Origin: Bin87 sp965203195 | GTDB taxonomy: Bacteria; Chloroflexota; Dehalococcoidia; Lucifugimonadales; UBA3495 | DNA: 64,000 nt | Assembly: GCA_965203195.1 (NCBI GenBank) | Contig: OZ241860.1 | Location: 3,410,001 to 3,474,000 of the forward strand | Direction: 5' to 3' | Shown: positions 1-7,652 of the stretch, one piece after another | Layout: each line of letters opens with the position of its first letter | Numbering within the stretch: position 1 is the first letter of the stretch | Position numbers and translations under genes: made by a program | The notes under the pieces: generated by a model | The model's input: only the letters and a program-made list of their open reading frames with translations | Told to the model about the DNA's origin: nothing | Databases searched by the model: none

Positions 1-2
1 TC

Positions 3-1085
3 ATCTACAGCCTGGACTACTGGCAGAAAAACGGCGAAGCCGTCTATGCCGAACACCCCGTCGGCACCGGCCCCTGGCAGCACGTCAGCTACCAGCAGGG
101 CGCCAAACTGGAATACGAGCGCGTACCCTACGAACACTGGCGCATCAACCCCGACTTCGAAACCCTCACCTTCTTCTTCGCCGAGGAAGATCTGACCCGC
201 GTCGCCATGCTCCGCGCCGGCGAAGCCGACATCGCCGAAATCCCCCGCGAGCTGCAAGGCGAAATCATTGACGCCGGCTTTGCCATCACCCAAAGCACCC
301 TCCCCGCCTTTATGGTGTGGGTCGGCATCGGCGGCCAGTACCTGGAGGACAAGCGCGACCCCAACGACCCCAACACCAACCTGCTCGTGCGCCGCGCCAT
401 GAACCACGCCATCGACCGCCACGCCATCAACGAAGCCTTCTTTGACAACAAAATGGAGCTGATGGCCAACACCGGCTGGCATCCCACCGACCCCTCCTAC
501 AACCCCGAATGGGAAATCCCCGCCTATGACCCCGACCTGTCCCAACAGCTGCTGGCCGAAGCCGGCTACGACGCAGGCGCCGGCCCCGCCATCGAGTTTA
601 TGTCCGGCAAGCTGGTCGGCGTGCCCGAACTCACCGAAATCGCCGTCCCCATTATCTCCTGGCTGGAGGAAGTCGGCTTCACCGTGGACGCCCAGCTCGG
701 CGAGTTCCAGCCCATCCGCACCCGCTACCGCGCCCGCGAAATGAACGGCACCCTCTGGACGCACCGCACCGGCTTCTGGCCCTCCGGACGCAACGTGCGC
801 GTGTACTTCGTCAGCCCCCAACAACAGGGCTCCGTCTTTATGTACGAAGACCCGTATGTAGAGAGCAGCTACGACCGTTGGAAGCAAAGCGTCAGCCCCG
901 ACGAACGCGAAAACCTGATGCGCGAAGTCGGACAGTATCTGTACGAACAGAACGCCACCATCCCCCTGGGCTTCCTGTTCGCCGAATTCGGCATCAACCC
1001 CCAGGTCATCGCCGGCTACTCGGTCAACAACAGCTACTTCGGCGGCATGAAAGGCCACGAATACACCCGGGTAGTGCGCCGCTAG
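3..1085 (+). CDS. ABC transporter family-5 substrate-binding protein, C-terminal part (5' truncated by window edge)
   Basis: The reading frame is open from base 3 with no start, so the N-terminus lies outside the window; about 360 residues are visible. The stretch VGTGPW near the start, the LRAGEADIAEIP segment and the paired residues LLVRRAMNHAIDR are typical of SBP_bac_5 (peptide/nickel/oligosaccharide-binding) proteins, which capture ligand outside the membrane for an ABC importer. No permease or ATPase gene follows; the next feature is a strong hairpin, so this is the last gene of its transcript or a stand-alone binding protein. Ligand cannot be told from sequence. Confidence 0.9.
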   Translation: MYSLDYWQKNGEAVYAEHPVGTGPWQHVSYQQGAKLEYERVPYEHWRINPDFETLTFFFAEEDLTRVAMLRAGEADIAEIPRELQGEIIDAGFAITQSTLPAFMVWVGIGGQYLEDKRDPNDPNTNLLVRRAMNHAIDRHAINEAFFDNKMELMANTGWHPTDPSYNPEWEIPAYDPDLSQQLLAEAGYDAGAGPAIEFMSGKLVGVPELTEIAVPIISWLEEVGFTVDAQLGEFQPIRTRYRAREMNGTLWTHRTGFWPSGRNVRVYFVSPQQQGSVFMYEDPYVESSYDRWKQSVSPDERENLMREVGQYLYEQNATIPLGFLFAEFGINPQVIAGYSVNNSYFGGMKGHEYTRVVRR

Positions 1086-1112
1086 GCCGCCACCCGCCGC
1101 CATCGACCAAAA

Positions 1113-1155
1113 CGCCGTGTGGGCAGGTAGAGTTACCCTACCTGCCCACACGGCG
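1113..1155 (-). terminator. Perfect 18-bp hairpin, intrinsic terminator on the minus strand
   Basis: Arms 1113-1130 and 1138-1155 are perfectly complementary with a 7-nt loop. On the minus strand the hairpin is followed by TTTTGG, so it best serves the metallothionein-like gene; it could also end the plus-strand binding-protein transcript, which stops 28 bases before it. Confidence 0.75.
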
Positions 1156-1286
1156 CTCGACTCGCCCGCCCCACAGGGCAGGCCGGAAAAGTCGGTTGCG
1201 ACTGCGCCGGAAGCCCCGGTCAGACGCCCCCGGAGAATGCTGCTGCCGGGGAACGCCGCCAGGGGATACTGCCGGCCTGGCGCTGG

Positions 1287-1475
1287 TTAGTCGCCCCCGT
1301 GGCAGTTGCAGTTGCCCGGCTGGCAGCCGGAATCCTCGCAACAGCAGCAGTGCCCGCTGTGGGCGCAGGTACAGCGCGTATTCCCCTCGCAGTGGCTGTG
1401 CTCCGCCACCTCGCTGGCCTGGTGGTGATGATGCGCGCTGTGGTCGTGAATGTGGGGCCGTTCCGCGGTTACCAT
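1287..1475 (-). CDS. Small metallothionein-like Cys/His-rich protein
   Basis: A 62-residue protein with 10 Cys and 12 His. The N-terminal part is His-rich (HIHDHSAHHHH), the C-terminal part holds a CxC, a run of four Cys (HCCCCED) and a closing CNCHGGD. This composition indicates a soft-metal (Zn, Cu, Cd) binding protein, like bacterial metallothioneins, although spacing does not match the cyanobacterial SmtA pattern exactly. The ATG at 1475 is preceded by GGAGGG at good spacing; a longer frame to 1544 lacks such a site. It stands alone between its own candidate promoter and a terminator. Family assignment is by composition only. Confidence 0.75.
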   Translation of the reverse strand: MVTAERPHIHDHSAHHHHQASEVAEHSHCEGNTRCTCAHSGHCCCCEDSGCQPGNCNCHGGD

Positions 1476-1517
1476 ATATTCCCTCCTGTCCGGTCGGTTC
1501 CTTTGCGGCCGGCGCCA

Positions 1518-1583
1518 ATCCGGCAACCGGATCCGCTTTGCCAACAGGCACTATACTCCTTTAATCCGCCCGGCGCTAGCGCC
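1518..1583 (-). promoter_or_regulatory. Candidate promoter and operator of the metallothionein-like gene
   Basis: On the minus strand a TATAGT hexamer lies at 1551-1556, about 75 bases before the start codon. Between it and the gene is an inverted repeat ATCCGG-CAA-CCGGAT (1518-1532); upstream is a 12-bp palindrome GGCGCTAGCGCC (1572-1583). The arrangement would suit a metal-responsive repressor, but no known operator consensus is matched and the -35 is poor. Confidence 0.3.
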
Positions 1584-1741
1584 AAACCGCCCGCGGCAGC
1601 GTCCCCAACCGGGTAGTCTGCTATTCACCCGTCATCCCGCCGCTGTCCGACATCCGGCGGAGCTCCTGGACGCTGCTTTCGTCGGAACGAGGCAGCCAAT
1701 CAAATCGCTTGAAAATCGCCCCAAATCCGCCCCATACCCCC

Positions 1742-1771
1742 TTGACAGCCGGAACATCCGTCCGCTATCAT
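1742..1771 (+). promoter_or_regulatory. Sigma-70-like promoter before repeated unit copy 1
   Basis: TTGACA at 1742-1747 and TATCAT at 1766-1771 with an 18-base spacer. It fires toward the conserved leader and gene at 1918-3348, giving a leader of more than 600 nt. At the equivalent place beside copy 2 (around 45143-45153, minus strand) a short match AACATCCGTCC survives but the -35 is lost. Confidence 0.55.
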
Positions 1772-1917
1772 CAAACCCGGATGCGGCAACCCGCCCGGCG
1801 AACCGGGGAACAGTACTGCCCCAACCGCCATCCGCCACAGCATCCCGGACGCGGACGCGCGCCCGGCGCCACAGCGGACAAAGCACTGCCCACCCACCGG
1901 ATCCGATCCGCAGCTCT

Positions 1918-3355
1918 CTATCCGCGTCACGCCACCATCGGGGAAACCATTTCGGGCTAACCAAACGGGCTCCAGGAACACGGTCTAACCCTTGTCGGAA
2001 CCCAATTTTCAGCTGGTCCTGCTTCGTCGCCGTATGTATCTTTCGGCCCGTGTAGTTCTGTGCCAGCCAGCGGATGTCACCACCGCCCCGTGCCGGATTG
2101 ACCAATCGGCTCGCCGGAGCAGGCCCTGAACCTGCTTTTGCTTGCCGCCAGCCTGTCCGGGACACGGAAAACTAGGACGAAATCCACTTTGCACGCTCTC
2201 AGGCCGTAGCGCCGACAACCTGGAACCCAACCGGATAGCCCGAACCTTCCCCGATGCCCTCAATCTATCACCCACCCAACCACCAGTCAATCAGTCAATG
2301 GCCTGCCACCTACCAACCACCAGCCAGCGCCAGCCGCCAGCCCGCCGTTAGCCGCCAACCCGCCGCCAACGACCCGCCAGCAGCCAGCCACCAACCGAAA
2401 GGAGCATTCCTTATTATGGGAACCGTCCAGCACCACCAGGCCCGCAGCGACGCCCTGCTTCGCCACGCCCGCAACGCCACCGAAGCCGCCATCGCCGCGC
2501 CCGCAATCCCCGGCCCTCACCCGCCGGACTACATCGACCCCTTCATCGACGGCCTGGCCGACGCCGTGGACTCCATCCAACGCGCCGCCGCCCACGCCGC
2601 CACCGCATTGGCGGTGCATATCGGCCTGCGCCACAACACCACCCGCCGTCTCCAAATCGCCTTGACCGACGCCATCTTCTGCGACCACCTCCGCCGCGGC
2701 CACCTGAGAACCTTCCGCCACACCTACACCCTGGCCGCCGTCCTGAACCTGCCCACCCCCGCCTACAAAATCGCCAGCCTAGCCCGCGCCGCCGCCAACG
2801 CCGGGAATGCCGGCCACGCCGCCAGCGCCGGGAATGCCGGCCACGTCGTCCGCCGCCGCCCCCATCGCCGCACCCCTCACGCCACCACCGGCCTCCGCGT
2901 CCCCATCGGCCACAGCCCCATGGGAACCACCATCCAAACCATCCGCAAGATGCGGAAACGCGTCGCGTCCCTCAAAAACGCCATCTTTGCCATCATCGCC
3001 GGCCGCCCGAAACTCGTCCGCCCCGCCAAGCGCAGCCTCCGTTTCGACATCGACTTCGTCCCCACCACGCCCACCCACGGCGAAATCCGGTCCGCCGGCG
3101 AAATCACCCGCCTCCCCTACTACCAGAAATTCGTGAAGCGGTACAACCTGGTAGGCATCCCAATGTCCACCGACTTCGACCTCCACCCCAACTACGGCAG
3201 CGCCGCCCGCCGCGTATGCCGCTGCGCCCCGGAACCGCGCCACCTCGTCACCGACCACGACCACAACATAATCCTCGCCCCCCAATGGCGCCAGGCCCTA
3301 GCCGACGCCTACCCCCACCTCCAAATCCCCCACCTCCTCCCCCTCTAACCACCCG
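1918..3355 (+). repeat. Repeated unit, copy 1: conserved ~500-nt leader plus unknown gene
   Basis: From the motif CTATCCGCGTCACGCC onward this segment matches 43596-44980 read on the minus strand. The match runs through the non-coding leader and the whole gene and stops at the stop codon. One leader block (about 2096-2157) differs in length and sequence from the other copy. I see no terminal inverted repeats, target duplication or transposase. Confidence 0.85.
2416..3348 (+). CDS. Uncharacterised basic protein, copy 1 of duplicated gene
   Basis: Codes for 310 residues starting at the ATG at 2416, which is preceded by AAAGGAG; an in-frame extension upstream is Pro/Gln-rich and probably untranslated. 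I do not recognise the family. Visible features: an Ala-rich helical N-terminal half, a small GNAGH-type repeat (two copies around residues 130-143), an Arg/His-rich segment, a basic stretch IRKMRKR, and a conserved C-terminal half containing RFDIDFVPTTPT, two Cys (CRC) and HLVTDHDH. No signal peptide or membrane segment. A nearly identical paralogue of 313 residues lies at 43601-44542; differences sit mainly in the GNAGH repeat. Strong conservation of both leader and protein implies recent copying. Confidence 0.7.
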   Translation: MGTVQHHQARSDALLRHARNATEAAIAAPAIPGPHPPDYIDPFIDGLADAVDSIQRAAAHAATALAVHIGLRHNTTRRLQIALTDAIFCDHLRRGHLRTFRHTYTLAAVLNLPTPAYKIASLARAAANAGNAGHAASAGNAGHVVRRRPHRRTPHATTGLRVPIGHSPMGTTIQTIRKMRKRVASLKNAIFAIIAGRPKLVRPAKRSLRFDIDFVPTTPTHGEIRSAGEITRLPYYQKFVKRYNLVGIPMSTDFDLHPNYGSAARRVCRCAPEPRHLVTDHDHNIILAPQWRQALADAYPHLQIPHLLPL

Positions 3356-3484
3356 GCCGGCATCAGGCCGGCCGCCGCCCCTTGCTACGCCGCCCCCCCC
3401 GGCCGGCATCATCCGCAGGCCAACCGCCGCAGGTTGGCCCAACCCCTCGCGCGTCCCCTACCGCCCCCCCGCCCCCGCCGCGTC

Positions 3485-3535
3485 CGCGATGGTCAGCCAA
3501 TCCGCTTGCCGGAATCTGACCATCGCGTGCTTTTT
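3485..3535 (+). terminator. Terminator-like hairpin after repeated unit copy 1
   Basis: A 12-bp stem (3485-3496 with 3516-3527), a 19-nt loop that can pair further, then TGCTTTTT. It would end transcription from the unknown gene before the korA promoter. Confidence 0.6.
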
Positions 3536-3542
3536 CCTAAAA

Positions 3543-3572
3543 TTGACAAATCATCTTTGGCGGTGCTATATT
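3543..3572 (+). promoter_or_regulatory. Promoter of korAB
   Basis: Perfect TTGACA at 3543-3548 and TATATT at 3567-3572 with an 18-base spacer. Transcription would start near 3579, leaving about 260 nt before korA. A 14-bp perfect palindrome ACGGGTTAACCCGT at 3794-3807 in this leader is a possible operator. Confidence 0.65.
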
Positions 3573-3841
3573 CCCCGCAGTCAACCTGTCCGGCGCATTC
3601 CTGCTGCCGCTGCCCGGCCCCGCGCCCGGCCTGCGCGCATCCCCGTCTGCCTTGCCGGCGCCAGTCACGCCCGCCGCAAACCCCGGCAGCGACACTTCCC
3701 GGGTGGCCCCGCCTGCTTGCTAAAAACCACAACGGCATCCCTACCACGCCACCGGAATTGCCCCGCCGCCGCCCTTTGACTGCCCCGCCCCGGACGGGTT
3801 AACCCGTTAGCACATTACAGCCGGTTCGGAGGAACCTCCAG

Positions 3842-5533
3842 ATGCAAATGAACGACTTCGTCGTCCGGTTCGCCGGTGAGGGCGGGCAGGGCGTCGTTAC
3901 CTCGGCGGAAGGGCTGGCGCAAGCGTCCACCCAAGTAGGCTACCACGCCCTCACCTACGCCACCTTCCCCTCCCAAATCCTCGGCGGCCCCACCTGGACC
4001 CAGGCCCGCATCCGTACCGAACCCATCCTCAGCTCCGGCGACCAGGTGGACGTCCTCGTCGCCTTCAACGAGGAAGCCTACGAAACCCACGCCGAGGAAG
4101 TGCGCGACGGCGGCGTCATCATCTACAACTCCGACGACTTCACGATGACCGACCCCCGCTCCTTCGGACTGGCCATCGACTCCCTCGCCCGCTCCACCGG
4201 CAACAACCGCGCCGCCAATATGGTCGTCATCGGCGCCCTCGCCCAGCTGGTGCATATGCCCCAGCAATACCTGGAGGACTTCGTCGCCGCCCGCTTCCGC
4301 CGCGGCCGCGCCAACGACGACCAAATCATCGCCTCCAACATCGAAGCTATGCGCCTCGGCCGCCAGCACGCCGCCGAAAGCGGCTTCGTCCTCGGCGACC
4401 TCGCCCCCCCCAACCCCCCCGACTACAAACAGCTGATGCTCAAGGGCAACGAAGCCATCGCCCTCGGCGCCACCCACGCCGGCCTCGGCTTCTACGCCGG
4501 CTACCCCATCTCCCCCGCCACCACCATCCTCCTCTGGATGGAACGCAACCTCGTCGGCGAAAACAAATTCGCCTACCAGGTCTCCTCCGAAATCGAAGCC
4601 ATCACCGCCATTATGGGCGCCGGCTACGCCGGCAAAAAAGCGATGACCGCCACCGCCGGCCCCGGCATCTCCCTCATGAGCGAAGGCTTGGGCCTCGCCT
4701 GGATGGCCGAAATCCCCGTCGTCGTCGTGGACGTCCAGCGCGGCGGCCCCGCCACCGGACTGCCCACCAAAACCGAACAATCCGACCTGATGGGCTGTAT
4801 GTACCCCGCCCACGGCGACGTCCGTATGCCCATCATCGCCCCCGGCACCGTCGAAGAATGCTTCTATGGCGCCATCCACGCCCTCAACTGGTCCGAACGC
4901 TACCAGGGCCCCGTCATCCTCATGAGCGAAATGTCCATGGCCGAACGCGTCCAGAACATCCCCCGCCCCGACCTCTCCAAAGCACCAGTCGAAGACCGCC
5001 TCCTCTACGAAGGCAGCAACGGCTACCACCGCTACTCCGGCCACCGGCTGTCCCCTATGCCCTTGCCCGGCGGCCCCGGCGCCTACGTCGCCAACGGCAG
5101 CGAACACGACGAAATGGGCGACACTACCCACCTCCCCGCCCGCCACGTCCAGATGACCGAGCGCCGCTTCAGCAAATTCAAGCTCCTGGAGGAGGACAAC
5201 TACGAAGCCGACAACACCGCCGCCCGCATCGCCGTTATGACCTGGGGCGGCTCCAAAGGCCCCGCCCGCGAAGCCTACGACGCCCTCCGCGACCAGGGCG
5301 CCGACATCGGCTGGTACTACACTATGTTCCTCAACCCCTTGCCCCCCCGCCTCCTGGAGGAACTCCTGACCAAAGACCTGGTCATCGTCCCCGAACTCAA
5401 CTACCAGGGACAATGGGCCACCATCCTGCGCTCCTTGGGCGTCAAAACCCAGGCCATCACCCAATACACCGGCCTGCCCTTCAAGGTCAGCGACCTGGTG
5501 TCTCGCATCAACCACCTCGTATCCCCCGCCTAG
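3842..5533 (+). CDS. korA: 2-oxoacid:ferredoxin oxidoreductase, fused gamma-alpha subunit
   Basis: 563 residues. The first ~190 form the gamma domain (GEGGQGVVTSAEGLAQA near the N-terminus); the alpha, pyrimidine-binding domain follows, with YPISPAT near residue 220, the SSEIEAI segment and a C-terminal transketolase-like domain. This subunit pairs with the TPP-binding beta subunit encoded 58 bases downstream to oxidise a 2-oxoacid to acyl-CoA, CO2 and reduced ferredoxin. The architecture fits KorA-type (2-oxoglutarate or related) enzymes. The start at 3842 has GGAGGA eight bases upstream. No separate delta ferredoxin gene follows, so electrons must leave through a ferredoxin encoded elsewhere. 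Substrate remains uncertain. Confidence 0.93.
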   Translation: MQMNDFVVRFAGEGGQGVVTSAEGLAQASTQVGYHALTYATFPSQILGGPTWTQARIRTEPILSSGDQVDVLVAFNEEAYETHAEEVRDGGVIIYNSDDFTMTDPRSFGLAIDSLARSTGNNRAANMVVIGALAQLVHMPQQYLEDFVAARFRRGRANDDQIIASNIEAMRLGRQHAAESGFVLGDLAPPNPPDYKQLMLKGNEAIALGATHAGLGFYAGYPISPATTILLWMERNLVGENKFAYQVSSEIEAITAIMGAGYAGKKAMTATAGPGISLMSEGLGLAWMAEIPVVVVDVQRGGPATGLPTKTEQSDLMGCMYPAHGDVRMPIIAPGTVEECFYGAIHALNWSERYQGPVILMSEMSMAERVQNIPRPDLSKAPVEDRLLYEGSNGYHRYSGHRLSPMPLPGGPGAYVANGSEHDEMGDTTHLPARHVQMTERRFSKFKLLEEDNYEADNTAARIAVMTWGGSKGPAREAYDALRDQGADIGWYYTMFLNPLPPRLLEELLTKDLVIVPELNYQGQWATILRSLGVKTQAITQYTGLPFKVSDLVSRINHLVSPA

Positions 5534-5542
5534 CATCCCTGC

Positions 5543-5574
5543 CCAGTATCCCCTACCACCAGTATCCCCTACCA
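5543..5574 (+). repeat. Perfect 16-bp tandem duplication between korA and korB
   Basis: CCAGTATCCCCTACCA occurs twice head to tail, directly before the korB ribosome site. It looks like a recent slippage event and lengthens the spacer only. Confidence 0.8.
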
Positions 5575-5591
5575 GAGGAGGTAGCCCGGGC

Positions 5592-6458
5592 ATGAGTAAA
5601 AAAAACCCGGAATACGACTTCAAGTGGTGCCCCGGCTGCGGCGACTTCGGCGTCCGCCGCGCCCTTGAATTCGCTATGATCAATCGCCTGGAGGAAACCG
5701 GCCTGCCCATCGAGAACAACGTCGTCGTCGCCGGCATCGGCTGTAGCGGCAACCTCGTCCACCTCCTGGAAGGCCAACAGCCCTACGGCTTCCACGGCAT
5801 CCACGGCCGCACCCTCCCCGTCGCCATGGGCGTCAAAATGGCACGACCCGAACTCAACGTGGTCGTCGTCGCCGGCGACGGCGACTTCCTCAGCATCGGC
5901 GGCGAACACATCGCCCCCCAGGCCGCCCGCAACCTCAACATCACCGCCGTCGTTATGGACAACGGCGTCTATGGCCTCACCAAAGGCCAAAGCTCCCCCA
6001 CCACCGAAATGGGCGCCATCACCAGCAGCACCCCCTTCGGCAAAATCGAGGCCGACCTCGACCCCCTGGAACTCTACCTCACCCTGGGCGTCTCCTTCAT
6101 CGCCTCCGGCTTCTCCGGACAACCCCGCGTCCTGGCCCGCCTCATCAACGAAGGCATGAACCACCAGGGTATGTCTATGATCCACGTCCAGTCCCCCTGC
6201 GTCACCTACAACGACACCTACCAGCTCATCAAGGGCAACGCCAAAGAGGGCATCGCCCCCGCCCTGTGGGACATCCCCGACGACCACGACCCCGCCAGCA
6301 AACGCGCCGCCTACGACCTGGTCCAGCAGGGCGGCCTACCCGTCGGCGTCATCTACAAGGACGAAACCCGCCCCTCCCTGGACGCCAATATGGACGCCAT
6401 CCGCGCCAAAGCCCGCTCCCGCACTATGGAACAGCTCCTGGACGCCTACACCTTCTAG
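5592..6458 (+). CDS. korB: 2-oxoacid:ferredoxin oxidoreductase, beta (TPP-binding) subunit
   Basis: 288 residues, normal for the family. The N-terminal WCPGCGDFG (Cys13, Cys16) plus GIGCSGN near residue 50 supply cluster and TPP-site residues; GDGDFLSIGGEH is the Mg-TPP binding motif and DNGVYGLTKGQ the usual following segment. It forms the catalytic core with KorA. GAGGAG lies eleven bases before the ATG. Same operon and expression as korA. Confidence 0.94.
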   Translation: MSKKNPEYDFKWCPGCGDFGVRRALEFAMINRLEETGLPIENNVVVAGIGCSGNLVHLLEGQQPYGFHGIHGRTLPVAMGVKMARPELNVVVVAGDGDFLSIGGEHIAPQAARNLNITAVVMDNGVYGLTKGQSSPTTEMGAITSSTPFGKIEADLDPLELYLTLGVSFIASGFSGQPRVLARLINEGMNHQGMSMIHVQSPCVTYNDTYQLIKGNAKEGIAPALWDIPDDHDPASKRAAYDLVQQGGLPVGVIYKDETRPSLDANMDAIRAKARSRTMEQLLDAYTF

Positions 6459-6653
6459 CCCGCCGGCGCCCATCACGCCCGGCATCATCCAACCCGTCCC
6501 GCGCCCCTGTACCCCCGAAAACGGCGCCGCCCCGCCGGCAAACCCCGGCGGGAGGAGGTCCGCTGTACCCTACGGGCGCTCTTGGCGGCACAACAGCAGC
6601 GTCCCCAACCGGAAACCGGCGATATTCCCCCGACGCCCATGCTTGGCGGCACA

Positions 6654-7613
6654 ATGGCAATCACCGGGCTGCTGCGCCGTCGCCAACCCCCCGCCGCCGG
6701 CATCGCCATCGCCGTTGACCCGCGCCCCATCTACCCCGGCGATACCCTGACCGCCGAAATCGCCGTAACCGCCCGCCGCGATCTCATCGCCGGCCCCGGC
6801 CTGCTCCGACTGGAAGCCACCGAGCTGCTGGAGATCGACTCCGCCCGCGACGCCCCGACCCGTACGGCCCGCGCCCTGCGCCCCGATCCCATACACCCCG
6901 GTTCCGCTTCACCCGGCTATGTTGAATGCGTCTTTGCCGGTGACGTCCGCTTGCCCGCCGGTGGTATCCTCCGCGCCCCCGCCCAACTGACTTTGCCGCC
7001 CGACGCCCCGCCCACCGTCAAAGGCAAGCACGCCCGTATCACTTGGCGCCTTTCCGCCCGCCTGACCTCCGCCGGCGCCAACGCCGGCCCCGACCACGCC
7101 CCCGGCCTCCTTTCCCGTCTGGCCCACGCCTCACCCGGACACATTGACCAGGAACTGGTCGTATTCGCCCGTCCCGACCCGGCCCACATCGGCGGCGAGC
7201 CTCTGCCGCCGCGCCCGAGTGCCACCCGGGCCTACCGCAATGTCCGCCTCGATCTGGCCCTGGACACCGGGTTGGTCGCCAACGGCGGCATCGTATCCGG
7301 CGTCCTGTCCGTGCTGCCCCGCGTCTCCTTCGCCGCCCGGGAACTGCGGATTGACCTGACCCGCTGGGAGCGTTCCGGCAGCAAACAGGCCCGCATCACC
7401 GCAAGCCGCCGGATCCTGCAACGCCCCGCCCTCCTGGCCGCCGGCGAAACCACCGAATGGGCCTTCTACCTCCCCGTTCCCGACCGTCTGATGCCGTCCA
7501 CCCTGGCCCGGCACACCTTCGTCGGCTGGCAAGTCCGCGCCGTCCTCGCCCGCCCCCTGCGCCCCGACTTCAGCGTCGCCCAGGCCGTGCAGGTGTACAC
7601 CGCCCCGCGCTGA
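6654..7613 (+). CDS. Arrestin-fold protein, Spo0M/arrestin-like (tentative)
   Basis: 319 residues from the ATG at 6654; an in-frame TTG at 6582 and ATG at 6639 are alternatives and none has a good ribosome site (a GGAGGAGG lies too far upstream, at 6551). The protein has no signal peptide or membrane helix and reads as beta-sandwich sequence. The C-terminal HTFVGWQVRAVL, followed by RPDF and QVYTAPR, resembles the second lobe of arrestin-like and Spo0M-like proteins, where a Trp-x-hydrophobic strand and a polar loop recur. Such proteins act as cytosolic adaptors; partner unknown. It follows korB by about 195 bases and may be co-transcribed. Confidence 0.6.
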   Translation: MAITGLLRRRQPPAAGIAIAVDPRPIYPGDTLTAEIAVTARRDLIAGPGLLRLEATELLEIDSARDAPTRTARALRPDPIHPGSASPGYVECVFAGDVRLPAGGILRAPAQLTLPPDAPPTVKGKHARITWRLSARLTSAGANAGPDHAPGLLSRLAHASPGHIDQELVVFARPDPAHIGGEPLPPRPSATRAYRNVRLDLALDTGLVANGGIVSGVLSVLPRVSFAARELRIDLTRWERSGSKQARITASRRILQRPALLAAGETTEWAFYLPVPDRLMPSTLARHTFVGWQVRAVLARPLRPDFSVAQAVQVYTAPR

Positions 7614-7652
7614 CCCGATGCCGGCCCCCGCCCTTGCCCCTATGCGGCGCAG

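Larger units (their letters stand above)
1476..1917. other. Intergenic stretch without a convincing gene
   Basis: Apart from the regulatory candidates listed separately (metallothionein side at 1518-1583, plus-strand promoter at 1742-1771) I see no ORF with a ribosome site here. The reading frames that cross it have no credible start or composition. Confidence 0.5.
3356..3841. other. Intergenic region with terminator, promoter and long korA leader
   Basis: Holds a terminator-like hairpin, a strong promoter and a ~260-nt leader, each listed separately. Small GGCCGG-type inverted repeats occur near 3355-3385. I see no riboswitch consensus and no credible small gene. Confidence 0.5.

Noticed and set aside
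1918..3355. Repeated unit called as an insertion sequence
   Set aside because: No terminal inverted repeats, target duplication or recognisable transposase; kept as a repeat of unknown nature.
3573..3841. TPP or other riboswitch in the korA leader
   Set aside because: No recognisable conserved core; only GC-rich low-complexity sequence and one palindrome.
3815..5752. 645-residue frame antisense to korA
   Set aside because: It mirrors korA, is almost pure Gly/Val/Asp/Ala, and has no ribosome site or domain; it is a product of the codon bias of the real gene.
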